This document shows, one piece after another, positions 37,580 through 47,600 of a stretch of 64,000 nucleotides of DNA (position 1 is its first letter; the number at the start of each line of letters is the position of its first letter). Below the pieces are notes generated by a model. The model was given only the letters and a program-made list of their open reading frames with translations. It did no database searches and was not told where the DNA came from. The position numbers were made by a program, and so were the translations under genes. Source of the DNA: Rohdeia sp041398665 (GTDB lineage: Bacteria; Planctomycetota; UBA1135; GCA-002686595); NCBI GenBank assembly GCA_041398665.1, contig JAWKUH010000011.1:93337-157336 (forward strand), written 5' to 3'.

Positions 37580-39010
37580 TCAGCCGTCCTTGCGCGGCAA
37601 CGGCAGCGGCTGCGTGTTGTTGGCCACGCCGCTGAACATGACGGTCAGCACGCTCTTGAGCGGGTGACCGATCGGGATGTGGATCTCGCCGCGGAAGGGC
37701 CCGACGTGGTCCTGCGGCCAGTTCTCGAACGCGAGGTGGACCTCGATCAGTCCGTTCTCGCCGTCCTGGATCGAGTGCGTGAAGATCGAGTCGTAGAACT
37801 CCTGGTCCTTCGGATCGGTCGCGACCACCTCGAGTTGCTCGAGCCGGCTGCGGTCGACGACGAAGTCGTCACCGATCTCGATGGCGCACGCGCGCTCGGC
37901 GGAGGATCCCGGTCGGACCGCGCCGAACGAGATGAAGGCCGGCTTCGCCGAGACGATCGGCTTGACGCGCGCGATCGCGTGGAGGTTGATCTGACGCACC
38001 CGCGGCGTCCCGTCGGGGAGCGGAGCGGCCGCCGGCAACGGTACGTCGGTCTTCAGCACGACCGTCATCCCCTGCTGGCCCGCGAGGTGTTCCGGCGCGT
38101 TGGGGCCGATGGTGCCCTCGACCGTCCAGGTGAGCGAGCGGCCGTCCTCGTCCGGGTCGACGGGCACGACCGAGACCTTCAGGTAGTCGGGCAGACCGAA
38201 CGACTCGTCGAGTTCGAGCAGGAACGGATCGATCACCTCGCTCGTGATCGTCACGCTCGCCGTCCGCGTCTCGTTGACGAACATCTCCTTGAAGTTCAGG
38301 TACGGACTCGGGTCGATCTTGAAGATCGGCACGACGTCGCACTCGAAGTTCATGGCCGTCGTGCGGTTCGCACCGTTGTGACGCAGCGTGATGGAGTGGC
38401 GTTGCGGTCCGACCTTGCCCTCCGTCGCGAGGCTGCCGTGGACGCGCAGGATCGCTCCGGGTTCGATCGGCGTGCCCTCCTTGTACTCGGACGAGGAACC
38501 GTCCTTCGCGACGAGCTCGAACTCGCCGAGCGTGCAGCCGCAGGTCTTCTGGTGGTCGAAGACGACCACGGGCTCGTCGCCCTCGACGACGACGTCGAAG
38601 ACGTGCTCGCCCGCGTCGCCCTCGAACACGCGCCCGAACTTGGCGGTGTCCTCGCCCACGACGACGAGCTTGGACGTCACCGTCGGCGTCGTCGGGACGG
38701 GCACCTCGCGCACCGCGCGGCCCGGCGGGTTGAGCCCCGAGAGGTCGAAGCCCTCGAGCGTCTTCGGGCTCGTCGGCGAGGAGCTCCCGGGCGAGGCCGG
38801 GTCGGTCGTCGCGGCTTCGCCCTTCGCCGCTCCGTCCTCGGCGGCCTTCGCTCCCGCGCCGCCCTCGGTCGTCGAGCCGACCGAACTCGAGCCGGTGCTC
38901 GGAGTCCCCGCGGCCTTGGTCGCGCCCTGGTCGCAGGCGGCGAGCGGGAGGAGGAGGGCGAGCGCGGCCGCGAGGGCGCGTACGGGCGAACTGGTTCGAT
39001 GCGTCGTCAT
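37580..39010 (-). CDS. DUF1573-type lipoprotein, second of a tandem set
   Basis: 476 residues. Signal and lipobox (LLLPLAACDQG), a Ser/Thr/Gly/Ala linker, then DUF1573 with KFGRVFEGDAGEHVFDVVVE and the motif KTCGCTLGEFEL. Later domains include FISFGAVRPGSSAERACAIE and the ending IHIPIGHPLKSVLTVMFSGV. It closely parallels the other three, indicating duplication. A 167-nt gap separates it from the first gene of the set, enough for its own promoter, though I see none that is convincing. Confidence 0.78.
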   Translation of the reverse strand: MTTHRTSSPVRALAAALALLLPLAACDQGATKAAGTPSTGSSSVGSTTEGGAGAKAAEDGAAKGEAATTDPASPGSSSPTSPKTLEGFDLSGLNPPGRAVREVPVPTTPTVTSKLVVVGEDTAKFGRVFEGDAGEHVFDVVVEGDEPVVVFDHQKTCGCTLGEFELVAKDGSSSEYKEGTPIEPGAILRVHGSLATEGKVGPQRHSITLRHNGANRTTAMNFECDVVPIFKIDPSPYLNFKEMFVNETRTASVTITSEVIDPFLLELDESFGLPDYLKVSVVPVDPDEDGRSLTWTVEGTIGPNAPEHLAGQQGMTVVLKTDVPLPAAAPLPDGTPRVRQINLHAIARVKPIVSAKPAFISFGAVRPGSSAERACAIEIGDDFVVDRSRLEQLEVVATDPKDQEFYDSIFTHSIQDGENGLIEVHLAFENWPQDHVGPFRGEIHIPIGHPLKSVLTVMFSGVANNTQPLPLPRKDG

Positions 39011-39177
39011 GGGCCTGGGAGCTCGAAGTACGGGATCCGGCGCGGTGCCGTTGGGACAGGACCGGCGCGACCGCCCGACGGTTGCGGCCCACGCGCGCGC
39101 GAGATCGATTCTCTCGGCGAGAAGTCTACCCGGGGGAGCGCGGCGGCCCGGGACCCGGTCGAGCGCGGAGGTCGGCG

Positions 39178-40389
39178 TCAGCCCCCGTCGGCGCCCACCC
39201 GGGCTCCGGACGCGTCGAGTCCGGTGGCGGTTCCGGTGAAGCGGACCTCGACCTCCTCCTGCTCGTCGAGGCCGAGGTGGACGATCGCGACGCCCTCGAA
39301 GGGGCCCGAGCGGCCGGGCGGGAGGGCGTCGGCCCACAGCGAGAGGGTCGGCGCGCCGCCGTCGGCCGACCACACCGCGCTGAACCAGTCCGACACGTCG
39401 ACCTCTCCCTCCGAGGTCTCGAGCGCCGCCCTGACCTCGATCATCGGACGGCCGGGGACGACGACCGCGGGCGACTCCAGTCGGAATCCCGTGGCGCGCG
39501 CCGTGCGGACGCCGCTCGCGACGGTGCCGAGGTCGAGGTTCGGCTGGAGCGGTTCGACGAGCGGAGCGACGCGCGCCGTCACGCGGATCCACGAGCGCAA
39601 CGGCTCGCCGTTCCCGTCGAGGCGATCGCTCGCGAGTTCGAGGTCGCCGATGCGGTACCCCGACGTCGCCTCCTCGCCGAGGACGAGTTCGAGACGGAAG
39701 TGTTCGGAGCGTCCGTCCGCGTCGGGGTCGACGGGCGCGATCGTCGCGTGCAGTCCCTGGGGCAACTCGTTGCCGACGTGCAGCACGAGCGGACCCGCGC
39801 GCGACGTGAGGTCGGCGCGCACGCTCGCGCGCACGCCGGGGCGCGTGGTGCCGAGGTCGAGCGCGCGTCCGGCCGCGGCGTCCGCGCTGCCCGACAGCGC
39901 CTGCTGCTGGAGCGACAGCGCCGCTTCCATCGGCGGCGCGCCGCCCTCGAGCCCGTCGAGCACGAGCACGGGATCGATCTGCGCGGCGAGCACGAGCTCG
40001 ATCTTGCCGCTCTGGAACTCGCCGTAGAGCGAAACCGCCTTCTCGAACTCGCCGCTGCGACCGCGCGAGTCGAACGTGAGTTCGACCTCGAGCGCGTTGC
40101 CGGGCTCGATCGGAGCGCCGCGCTCGTAGACCGCGCGCGAGCCGTCGGGCTCGACCTCGTACCACTCGACGGACGTGCAGCCGCAGGCGTCGAGGCGCTG
40201 CTCGACGGCGATGGGCTCGGTGCCGGCGCTCTCCAGCCGGAAGACGTGGTGGCGCGTCTCGCCCTCCCACAGGTGACCGAAGTCCGCCCGCAGGGAGTCG
40301 GTCCGGAAGGCCGGACCTTCGATCGGACGGGAGCAGCCGGCGGCCAGGAGCAGGACGGCGCAGGTCGCGGTGATCGCTCGGACGTGCAT
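39178..40389 (-). CDS. DUF1573-type lipoprotein, first of a tandem set
   Basis: 403 residues. Signal and lipobox (AVLLLAAGCSRP) with almost no linker, then DUF1573: LRADFGHLWEGETRHHVFRL and DACGCTSVEWYEV. Further beta domains and a typical GRSGPFEGVAIVHLGL end segment follow. It is the shortest of the four and the likely promoter-proximal gene. It is divergent from the lipoprotein gene at 40581. Confidence 0.75.
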   Translation of the reverse strand: MHVRAITATCAVLLLAAGCSRPIEGPAFRTDSLRADFGHLWEGETRHHVFRLESAGTEPIAVEQRLDACGCTSVEWYEVEPDGSRAVYERGAPIEPGNALEVELTFDSRGRSGEFEKAVSLYGEFQSGKIELVLAAQIDPVLVLDGLEGGAPPMEAALSLQQQALSGSADAAAGRALDLGTTRPGVRASVRADLTSRAGPLVLHVGNELPQGLHATIAPVDPDADGRSEHFRLELVLGEEATSGYRIGDLELASDRLDGNGEPLRSWIRVTARVAPLVEPLQPNLDLGTVASGVRTARATGFRLESPAVVVPGRPMIEVRAALETSEGEVDVSDWFSAVWSADGGAPTLSLWADALPPGRSGPFEGVAIVHLGLDEQEEVEVRFTGTATGLDASGARVGADGG

Positions 40390-40580
40390 GGATCGACGTG
40401 GCGTGGTTCGGGACCGGGAGCCCTTCCCGCCGCGAGACGGAGCCGCCGCCGTGGGCGCAGCATCGGCGAGGGCGGTGAAGCCGCAGCAGGGAGTTCTCGG
40501 GCGGGCTGCTAGCCTAGGACCCGGGCCGCGTGACGCCCCCGCCCCACCGTCCTCCATCGTCCGTCGCGGGCCGAGTTCCC

Positions 40581-41228
40581 ATGTCCTTCCTCCGCCGATC
40601 CGCCACAGCCCTCGTCGCGGGCGCGCTCGCGCTCGTCGCGTCGTGCGCGACCGCCCCTCCGACGCCGGAGGAGCTCGTCGCGATCGGCTTCCGCAGCCCC
40701 GAGCAGACCTTCCGGACCTTCCAGGCCGCGGTGGGCGCCGACCTCATCGACCTCGAGTACCGCTGCTACGCGTCGGAGTTCAAGAAGGAGTGGAAGATCA
40801 CGCAGGGCAACTACCGCGTGGCTCGGAAGGAGCTCTTCGCGCAGATGCCCTGGGTGCGTCGCATCTCGCGCGCCGAGATCCGCGGGACGACGTACCACGA
40901 GACCGGGCTCGCGCAGATCGACGCGCGCGTGAGCTTCCTGCTCCAGACCGTCGACATCGAGGTGTACCTCGTGCGCGACGGCTACTTCGAGGTCTGGTCC
41001 GGGGACGAGCGGCTCGACGACGGCTCGATCGAGTTCAGGGACGCCATCCGACGCGTCAGCGAGGGCGAGCAGTGGGACCGCGAGGAGCGCTTCGTCGCGA
41101 CGATCGAACTCGAGTCGCCCGTGCCGCCGGCGATCGCGGACCGGCTCGACCAGGTGACGGAACTCGTCGTCGGGCAGGAGTGGCGCATCGCCGGGATGCG
41201 CGTCCGCGACGGTTCCGCGGCTCCGTGA
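40581..41228 (+). CDS. Small lipoprotein, unknown function
   Basis: 215 residues from ATG at 40581, chosen because it begins the signal peptide directly (FLRRSATALVAGALALVASC, lipobox at about residue 22). An in-frame GTG at 40530 would add 17 residues. The mature part has a segment SPEQTFRTFQAAVGADLIDL and an alpha+beta body of the kind seen in SnoaL/NTF2-like lipoproteins, but I cannot name a family. The RimK-protease-like gene starts 10 nt after its stop, so they may be co-transcribed. Confidence 0.7.
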   Translation: MSFLRRSATALVAGALALVASCATAPPTPEELVAIGFRSPEQTFRTFQAAVGADLIDLEYRCYASEFKKEWKITQGNYRVARKELFAQMPWVRRISRAEIRGTTYHETGLAQIDARVSFLLQTVDIEVYLVRDGYFEVWSGDERLDDGSIEFRDAIRRVSEGEQWDREERFVATIELESPVPPAIADRLDQVTELVVGQEWRIAGMRVRDGSAAP

Positions 41229-41238
41229 CGACGCGCCG

Positions 41239-41710
41239 ATGGACGCTCGCGACGAAGTGACGACGATCGGTTGGCGCGAGTGGATCGCGCTCCCCGACCT
41301 CGGCGTCGCGACGATCAAGTGCAAGGTCGACACGGGAGCGCGCACGTCGTCGCTCCACGCCTTCGACGTCGTCGAGTTCCGGCGCGGCGGACGCACGTGG
41401 GTGCGCTTCCGCGTCCACCCGGAGCAACGCAGCGCGAAGGGCGAGAAGGAGGTCGAGCTCCCCGCGCTCGACCGCCGCGTCGTGCGCCCCTCGAGCGGTC
41501 GCGAGGAGGTGCCTACGTGGTGGAGACGACGGCCGAACTGGCGGGCGCCGCTTCCCCATCGAGGCTCAACCTCGCGCGGCGCGACATGATGGGGTTCCGC
41601 ATGCTGCTCGGGCGGGAAGCACTTCGCGGCCGTTTCCTCGTGGATCCGGGGCGGAGCTTCGTGCAGGGACGGCGCAAGCGGAAGAAGAGGCCGCGAAGCG
41701 CGCGAGGTGA
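41239..41710 (+). CDS. RimK-associated retropepsin-like protease (COG4067 type), frameshifted
   Basis: The ATG at 41239 begins with the family N-terminus: TTIGWREWIALPDLGVATIK, then CKVDTGARTSSLHAFDVVEF, where the DTGA motif is the aspartic-protease-like active site. The first frame holds to VVRPSSGREE near 41510. Then YVVETTAELAG and FPIE lie in other frames. The C-terminus LARRDMMGFRMLLGREALRG and FLVDPGRSFV is recovered in yet another frame. About three indels are needed. The end is uncertain. A TGA at 41708-41710 coincides with the start of a repeat unit. In many bacteria this gene sits beside rimK and an aspartoacylase-like gene. Confidence 0.72.
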
Positions 41711-41890
41711 GGTGCGGCGCCGAGGCCACGCAGTCCACGGGAGGCGGGGAGGACGGGGAGGTCACCTGCAGGTGGAACGCGACAGGCCGTAGTGACGCAA
41801 CGGTGCGCCGGCATGGACGGTCCTGGTCCGACGCCCGCGTCGCCCCCCCGTCCTCCCCGGCTCCCTGTGGGTGTGAGGCGCTGCGCTCGG
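41708..41890 (+). repeat. Fold-back intergenic repeat, family E2, forward copy
   Basis: After a GGCGCCGAGGCCACGCAGT lead-in, the unit has inverted ends: GGCGGGGAGGACGGGGAGGT near 41738 and CCCGTCCTCCCCGGCTCCCT near 41855. The interior contains TCACCTGCAGGTGGAACGCG. The whole stretch aligns with the reverse complement of 54233-54415. No open frame of its own is credible. Confidence 0.7.
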
Positions 41891-42093
41891 CGCCTGTGGC
41901 GCCGAACCCACGCAGGAAACACGGGGACGGCAGAAGAGACACGAAGAGCACGAAGGCGCCGCCTGCGGCGGCGCTGGACGCAGGGACCCGCGGGTCCCTT
42001 CGTTCCCTCTGCGTGGTCCGCCGCCGAAGGCGGCGCTTCGTGTGCTTCGTGTGCTCTGTGGTTCCACCCCCAAGCGACCGAAGGTCGCGTGGG
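41890..42093 (-). repeat. Fold-back intergenic repeat, family E1, copy B (reverse orientation)
   Basis: Read on the minus strand it runs AGCACACGAAGCACACGAAG, GCCGCCTTCGGCGGCGGACC, the dyad GGGACCCGCGGGTCCCTGCG, then CGCCTTCGTGCTCTTCGTGT. This is the same order as copies A and C. It abuts the E2 unit, as in copy C, so the E1+E2 pair forms a composite of about 385 nt that is inverted relative to 53.9-54.4 kb. A GCGACC TTC GGTCGC hairpin closes it on the right. Confidence 0.75.
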
Positions 42094-42113
42094 CTTCTCC
42101 CCCACGACTTCGT

Positions 42114-42119
42114 TACCTT
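42114..42119 (+). promoter_or_regulatory. Candidate -10 element (TACCTT) for the aspartoacylase-like gene
   Basis: TACCTT ends 6 nt before the GTG at 42126, directly downstream of the repeat composite. Spacing fits a leaderless transcript. Confidence 0.4.
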
Positions 42120-42125
42120 CCCCCC

Positions 42126-43157
42126 GTGGACGGCGACGCCCAACTCCCCTTCGAGATCGCCGGCCACGTCGTCGACCCCGGCGAGAAGCGGCGGCTCCAC
42201 GTTCCGGCGGCTCAGTTGCCGACGCACACGTCCCTCGAGATCCCGATCACCGTCGTGAACGGGATCCGCCCGGGACCGGTCCTGTGGCTGTCCGCCGCGC
42301 TCCACGGCGACGAGCTCAACGGCCTCGAGATCATCCGCCTCGTGCTGGAGGAGCTCGGCGACCGCCCGATCCGCGGGGCGTTGATCGCCCTCCCGATCGT
42401 CAACGTCCTCGGTTTCCTGCAACAGTCGCGCTACTTCCCCGACCGCCGCGACCTCAACCGCAGCTTCCCCGGATCCGCGCGCGGTTCGCTCGCGAGCCGC
42501 ATCGCGCACCTCTTCATGACCGAGGTCGTGGGTCGCTCGACCCACGGCATCGACCTCCACACCGCGTCGACCGACAAGTCGAACTTCCCGCAGATCCGCG
42601 GCAACCTGAAGGACGCCGAGACGCGGCGCTGCGCCGAGGCCTTCGCCGCTCCGATCACGATCCACTCGATCGTTCGCAACGGTTCGCTGCGCGCCGAGGC
42701 GACGAAGCGCAGGAAGACGGTCCTCGTCTACGAGGCGGGCGAGCCGCAGCGCTTCAACACGAACGCCATCGAGATCGGCGTGGCGGGCGTGCTGCGGACG
42801 ATGCGCGCCCTCGGGATGACCAGCCGCAGGACGCGCGGCCGACCGCGCCCGACGCTCGTCGTGCAGGGGTCGAGCTGGATCCGCGCGCGCCGCGGCGGAC
42901 TCCTGCGACTCGAGGTCGACGAGGGCGACTTCGTCGCCGCGAAGCAGCACCTCGGCACGATCTCCGACCCCTTCGGGATGCAACGCATCGACGTGCGCGC
43001 TCCCTTCGACGGCGTCGTGATCGGCCGCACGAACAACCCCGTCGTCAACGGCGGCGACGCCGTGGTGCACGTCGGCAAGCTCCCGATCGCCGAACGTCCC
43101 GCCAAGCCCCTGCGCCGTGCCCGCCGCAGCGAGGACGGACGCGGCAAGCGCCGGTAG
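42126..43157 (+). CDS. Succinylglutamate desuccinylase/aspartoacylase family protein (COG3608-like)
   Basis: 343 residues from GTG. M14-like zinc carboxypeptidase fold: LSAALHGDELNGLEIIRLVL gives the HxxE zinc ligands, FPDRRDLNRSFPG is the substrate-binding segment and IDLHTAS gives the third zinc ligand. The C-terminal part (about 250-320) is a beta-barrel-like domain with the segment RAPFDGVVIGRTNNP. Proteins of this type are commonly encoded beside rimK and the COG4067 protease. The reaction in that context is not settled. Deacylation of an amide-linked group is a family-based guess. Confidence 0.88.
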   Translation: MDGDAQLPFEIAGHVVDPGEKRRLHVPAAQLPTHTSLEIPITVVNGIRPGPVLWLSAALHGDELNGLEIIRLVLEELGDRPIRGALIALPIVNVLGFLQQSRYFPDRRDLNRSFPGSARGSLASRIAHLFMTEVVGRSTHGIDLHTASTDKSNFPQIRGNLKDAETRRCAEAFAAPITIHSIVRNGSLRAEATKRRKTVLVYEAGEPQRFNTNAIEIGVAGVLRTMRALGMTSRRTRGRPRPTLVVQGSSWIRARRGGLLRLEVDEGDFVAAKQHLGTISDPFGMQRIDVRAPFDGVVIGRTNNPVVNGGDAVVHVGKLPIAERPAKPLRRARRSEDGRGKRR

Positions 43158-43160
43158 CGC

Positions 43161-43180
43161 CTTCCGCGGCGGACCGCGGA
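43161..43180. terminator. Bidirectional terminator between convergent genes
   Basis: A perfect 8-bp stem, TTCCGCGG and CCGCGGAA, with a 4-nt loop, lies between the stop of the aspartoacylase-like gene (43157) and the stop of the DUF1501 gene (43185). It can act in both directions. Confidence 0.75.
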
Positions 43181-43184
43181 ACTC

Positions 43185-44660
43185 TCAGGCGAGGATCTCG
43201 CGGATCACGCTGGCGTCGAACACGCCCGTGAGCCGTCGGTCGAGACCGCCGAAGTAGAACGACAGCTTCTCGTGGTCGAGCCCGAGGAGGTTCAGGATCG
43301 TCGCGTGCATGTCGCGGACGTGGTGGCGTCCCCGTTCGGCGCGCGCGCCGAGTTCGTCGGTCTCGCCGAAGCTCCCGGGCTTCACGCCCGCACCGGCGAG
43401 CCACATCGTGAACGCGTGCGGGTTGTGGCCGCGCCCGCCGGAGTTGGCGACCTGGCCGTCGCCGGCGGTCTGCGCCACGTGCTGGCGACCGAATTCGCCG
43501 CCCCACACGACGAGCGTCTCGTCGAGCAGACCCGTGCGCTCGAGGTCCGTGAGCAGGCCCGCGATCGGACGATCGACCTCGGGGCAGTGGATCGCGAGGT
43601 TCTCCTCGACGCCCTGGTGCGCGTCCCAGGTCTGCTGCTGGTGTCCGCCGCCGTGGTAGATCTGCACGAAGCGCACGCCGCGCTCGACGAGGCGACGCGC
43701 CATGAGGCACTGCGTCCCGAAGGGAGCGGGGCCCGCCGACAGCCGATGGCTCGGCGCCGGGTCGTAGAGCCCGTACATCTCCTTCGTCGCCTCGTCCTCC
43801 TGCGAGAGGTCGAGCGCCTCGCGCGCCGCGGTCTGCATGTGGAAGGCGAGCTCGTAGCTCGCGTCCCTGGCGGTGAGCGCGTCCTCGGGCGACGCGCCCT
43901 CCGGCGCGCGACCGTCGGCGTGGATCGTGTTCAGGCGGTGCAGCAGGTCGAGCTGTGCGCGCTGCATGGCGCTGTCCATCGCGCCGCGCACGGACCGCGG
44001 ACCCGCCGAGAGATCGAGCACGGGCTCGCCCCTCGACCGGAAGAGCGTGCCCTGGTGGTTCGCCGGCATGTAGCCGCTGCTCCAGTTCGCGGGGCCCGAG
44101 ATCGGGCCGCCGCGCGGGTCCTGCATGACGACGAAGGCGGGGAGGTCGGCGTTGCCCGAGCCCATGCCGTAGGAGACCCAGCTCCCCATCGAAGGGTGTC
44201 CGGGGAACGGCTGGCCGCTGTTCATCTGCAGCAGCGCGGGACCGTGCGCGAACGAGTCCGTGTAGAGACTCTTCACGACGGCCATCTTGTCGATGTGCTT
44301 CGGGATGTGCTGGAACGCGTCCGAGCACCACTGCCCCGTCTCGCCCCACTGCTTGAACTTCCGCTGCGAGCCGAGCACCGTCGAGGGCTCGAAGTAGCGC
44401 GGCTTGCGCTCGTACTGGATGGTCTTGCCGTCCATCCGTTGCAGCTCGGGCTTGTAGTCGAACAGGTCCATCTGCGACGGACCGCCGAACATGAAGAGGT
44501 AGATGACGTGCTTGGCCCGAGCGGCGCGCGTGAAGAACTCCGACGAGCCGCGCGCGAGGCCGGCGCGTGCCAGCAACCCGAGGAGCGCCATGCTGCCGCC
44601 CGCCGTCAGGAGCTGACGTCGGTCGAGCAGGCGCGGGTCGGTGTGTTCGCGGTCGGACAT
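43185..44660 (-). CDS. DUF1501 protein with Tat-type signal
   Basis: 491 residues. The N-terminus LLDRRQLLTAGGSMALLGLL is a Tat-type signal. The body is the planctomycete DUF1501 fold, related to alkaline phosphatase/sulfatase: AKHVIYLFMFGGPSQMDLFD, PAFVVMQDPRGG, VWGGEFGR and GRGHNPHAFTMWLAGAGVK, with MHATILNLLGLDHEKLSFYF near the end. These proteins are nearly always paired with DUF1549/DUF1553 cytochrome-like proteins, as here (10-nt gap). They are thought to be exported and act on polysaccharides or act as partners of the cytochrome protein. The exact role is unknown. Confidence 0.93.
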   Translation of the reverse strand: MSDREHTDPRLLDRRQLLTAGGSMALLGLLARAGLARGSSEFFTRAARAKHVIYLFMFGGPSQMDLFDYKPELQRMDGKTIQYERKPRYFEPSTVLGSQRKFKQWGETGQWCSDAFQHIPKHIDKMAVVKSLYTDSFAHGPALLQMNSGQPFPGHPSMGSWVSYGMGSGNADLPAFVVMQDPRGGPISGPANWSSGYMPANHQGTLFRSRGEPVLDLSAGPRSVRGAMDSAMQRAQLDLLHRLNTIHADGRAPEGASPEDALTARDASYELAFHMQTAAREALDLSQEDEATKEMYGLYDPAPSHRLSAGPAPFGTQCLMARRLVERGVRFVQIYHGGGHQQQTWDAHQGVEENLAIHCPEVDRPIAGLLTDLERTGLLDETLVVWGGEFGRQHVAQTAGDGQVANSGGRGHNPHAFTMWLAGAGVKPGSFGETDELGARAERGRHHVRDMHATILNLLGLDHEKLSFYFGGLDRRLTGVFDASVIREILA

Positions 44661-44670
44661 GGTCTCGTAC

Positions 44671-47600
44671 CTAGGGGACGTGGACGAACTCGTTCGAGTT
44701 GAGCAGGACGAGCGCGACGGCGGAGAGCGCGTCCACCTGCGGCGAGGTCCGGCGGGAGGTGTCGAGCGAGAAGAACGGCGCGTCGGCGCCCGGCGTGAGG
44801 ACCTCGAAGTTCGCGACGTCGACCGCGTCGCCCCACGAGCGCAGCCCGACCAGTCCCTTCGTCGCGGCGCCGAGGCCGTCGGCGACGAGCACCGACCGAC
44901 CGTCGATGCGCACGCCGGCCTTGCCGTCGCCGAACTCGACGTCGACGCGGGTCTCGCGGTCGAAGGCCGGTTCGAAGGTGGCGCTCGCGAGCACCGTCGG
45001 CGCCGCGTCGGGGTCCGGGTCGTGGCGACGCAGCTCGACGGTGCCTTCGACGAGGTCGAGGTGCGCCTCGAGTCCGGTGAAGACGTGCTCCTTCGCGGAC
45101 GCGCCGAAGATCAGAGCGAACACGGTCGCGCCCTCGTGCGGCCTGAAGGTCGCCGAGATCCCGCCCGCGTCGATCGCGCCGCTGCGCACGAGTCGCGCGG
45201 GACCGCGGTCGACGTCGAGCTCGACAGTCGCGTTGTAGGGGTTCCCGAAGCTCCCGCGCACGGCGACCATCCCGTCGGTCGGTGCGACGAACGTGTCCTC
45301 CTCGGCGAGCGTCTCGAGGTAGATGTCGCTGAGTCGGTCCGGCACGCCGGGCTCGAGGACAACGACGCTCGGCGTCGCGGCGAGCTCGACGGTGAGGTCC
45401 TCGACGAGCGCAACGCAGGCCGCGAGCTCCTCGTCCGTCGGCACGCGCTGCAGCACGGATCGGAACACCTCGGTCACCCGTTCCTCGGTCGAGTCGCCCA
45501 CGGTGCGCGCGGCGCGGTACGCCACCATCCGTGCGCGTTGGTCGGAGAAGCGTCCGTTCACGAGCGACAGCGCCTGGATCGGCGTGGTCGTGACGGCGCG
45601 CGCCCCCACCGGACTCGTCGGGTCCGCGGCGTCGAACGCGACGGCGAGCGGGTCCTGCATGCCGCGCTTCACGTAGCCGTAGATCGCGCGCCGGCAGCGT
45701 TCGTCGTAGGACGACGGTTCCCAGCCCTCGCCCGGCCGCGAGGCTCCCGCGAGGACCTCGCGATCGAGCTCCGGGAAGAACCCGCGACCGCCGCGCGACG
45801 TCTGGAGCTCGCCGGACACCGCGAGCATCGAGTCGCGGAGCTGTTCCGCGCTGAGTCGCCGCAGACCCTGGCGCCAGAACAGGTCGTCGTTGGGATCGAG
45901 TTCGAGGCCGGTCGGGGAGAGCGGTCGCGACGACGCGCGGTAGGTCTCGGAGAGCGCGATGCGACGCAGCAGCGACTTCACGCTCCACCCGCCCGCGACG
46001 AACTCGCTGGCGAGCCAGTCGAGGAGCTGCGGGTCGCTCGTCGAGACACCGCCCAGTCCGAAGTCGTTCGGCGTCTGCACGAGTCCCTTGCCGAACATGC
46101 CCTTCCACAGGCGGTTCGACATGACGCGCGCCGTCATCGGGTTGTCGGGACTCGCGATCCAACGCGCGAGGATCGCCCGTCGACCCGAGCTGTTCGGGTA
46201 CGGACGGCCCTGCGGCATCTCGGGGTACGCCGCGGCGTCGCTCCGGTTCAGGACCAGCGGGAAGTGCGGTTCGACGGTCGCCGTCGGCGAGGTCGGGTCG
46301 CCGCGCGCGAACACCTCCGTCGGGAGGATCGTCCCTGTGTCCTCGCGCACGGTGAGGTACCAGTCGAAGTCGCCCTCGAAGGACTCCTCCTTCTCGATCT
46401 GTTCGATCTCGACGTAGATGCGCTGGTACTCGCGCGCCTCGAACGCGCTCATGTAGCCGCGCAGCTTCTGCACGTTGCCGAGGTCGGCGACGTAGGGCGA
46501 GAGCGCGCGGCGCTGGGCGTTCGTGCGGCGACCGAGCGGAGTCGCGTACGCCTCGCGCGCCGCTTCCGGCGCATCGGCGAGGAGGTCGCGCGCGAACCGG
46601 TCGCGCGCGGCGGCGAGAAGGTCGCGCTCCCGGACGCGGAGCTTGCGCTGCCGCACGTACATCGCGTCCTTCCACTCGTTCCGCTTCGAGACCGGCGGGC
46701 CGAACAGGCCGAGCGTCGAGGAGTCCGGGTTGAAGCGCTCCTCGGCGTACGGCTCGACGTTCCGGATGAACCCCAGGATCCCGTAGTAGTCCTCCTGCGG
46801 GATCGGGTCGTACTTGTGGTCGTGGCAGCGGGCGCAGCCGACGGTCAGGCCGAGGAAGCCCTCGCTGAACGTCCGCACGACGTCGTCGTAGTCGTCGAAC
46901 TGCGCCTGCAGTTCGTCGTCGGTCTGGCGGTCGAAGGTCCCGAGGCGGTACACGCCGGTCGCGATCGCGGCGTCGACGTCGTCGGGGAAGAGCTCGTCGC
47001 CCGCGATCTGCTCGAGGACGAAGCGGTCGTAGGGCACGTCCTGGTCGAACGAGCGGACGACGTAGTCGCGGTAGCGCCACGCGTAGGGCTTCTCGCGGTC
47101 GTCCTCGAAGCCGTTGGTCTGGGCGTAGCGCACCACGTCGAGCCACATGCGCGCCCAGTGCTCGCCGAAGGCGGGCGACGCCAGGAGGTCGTCGACGAGC
47201 TTCGCGTAGGCCTCCGGCGACGGGTCCGCGACGAACGCGTCGACGACCTCGATCGAGGGCGGGAGACCGGTCAGGTCGAAGTGCAGTCGCTCGACGAGCT
47301 CGCGCGGCTCGGCGAGCGGGTTCGGTTCGATGCCCTTGGCGGCGAGCGTCGCGCGCACGAACGCGTCGATCTCGGTCGGCGCGCCCGCGACCTCGGGGAC
47401 CGCGGGGCGTTCGAGCGGCACGTACGGCCACCTCTCGCGCGCGGTCGAGACGAGCTTCAGCTCGTCCTCCTCGGACACGGGCACGAAGACCTCCCCGTCG
47501 GGCCACGGGGCACCCATCGCGATCCACTTCTCGAGCACGGCGACCTTCGCCTTCGAGAGCGGCCCCGTGGGCGGCATGTTGATCGTCGCCGGGTCGTAGC

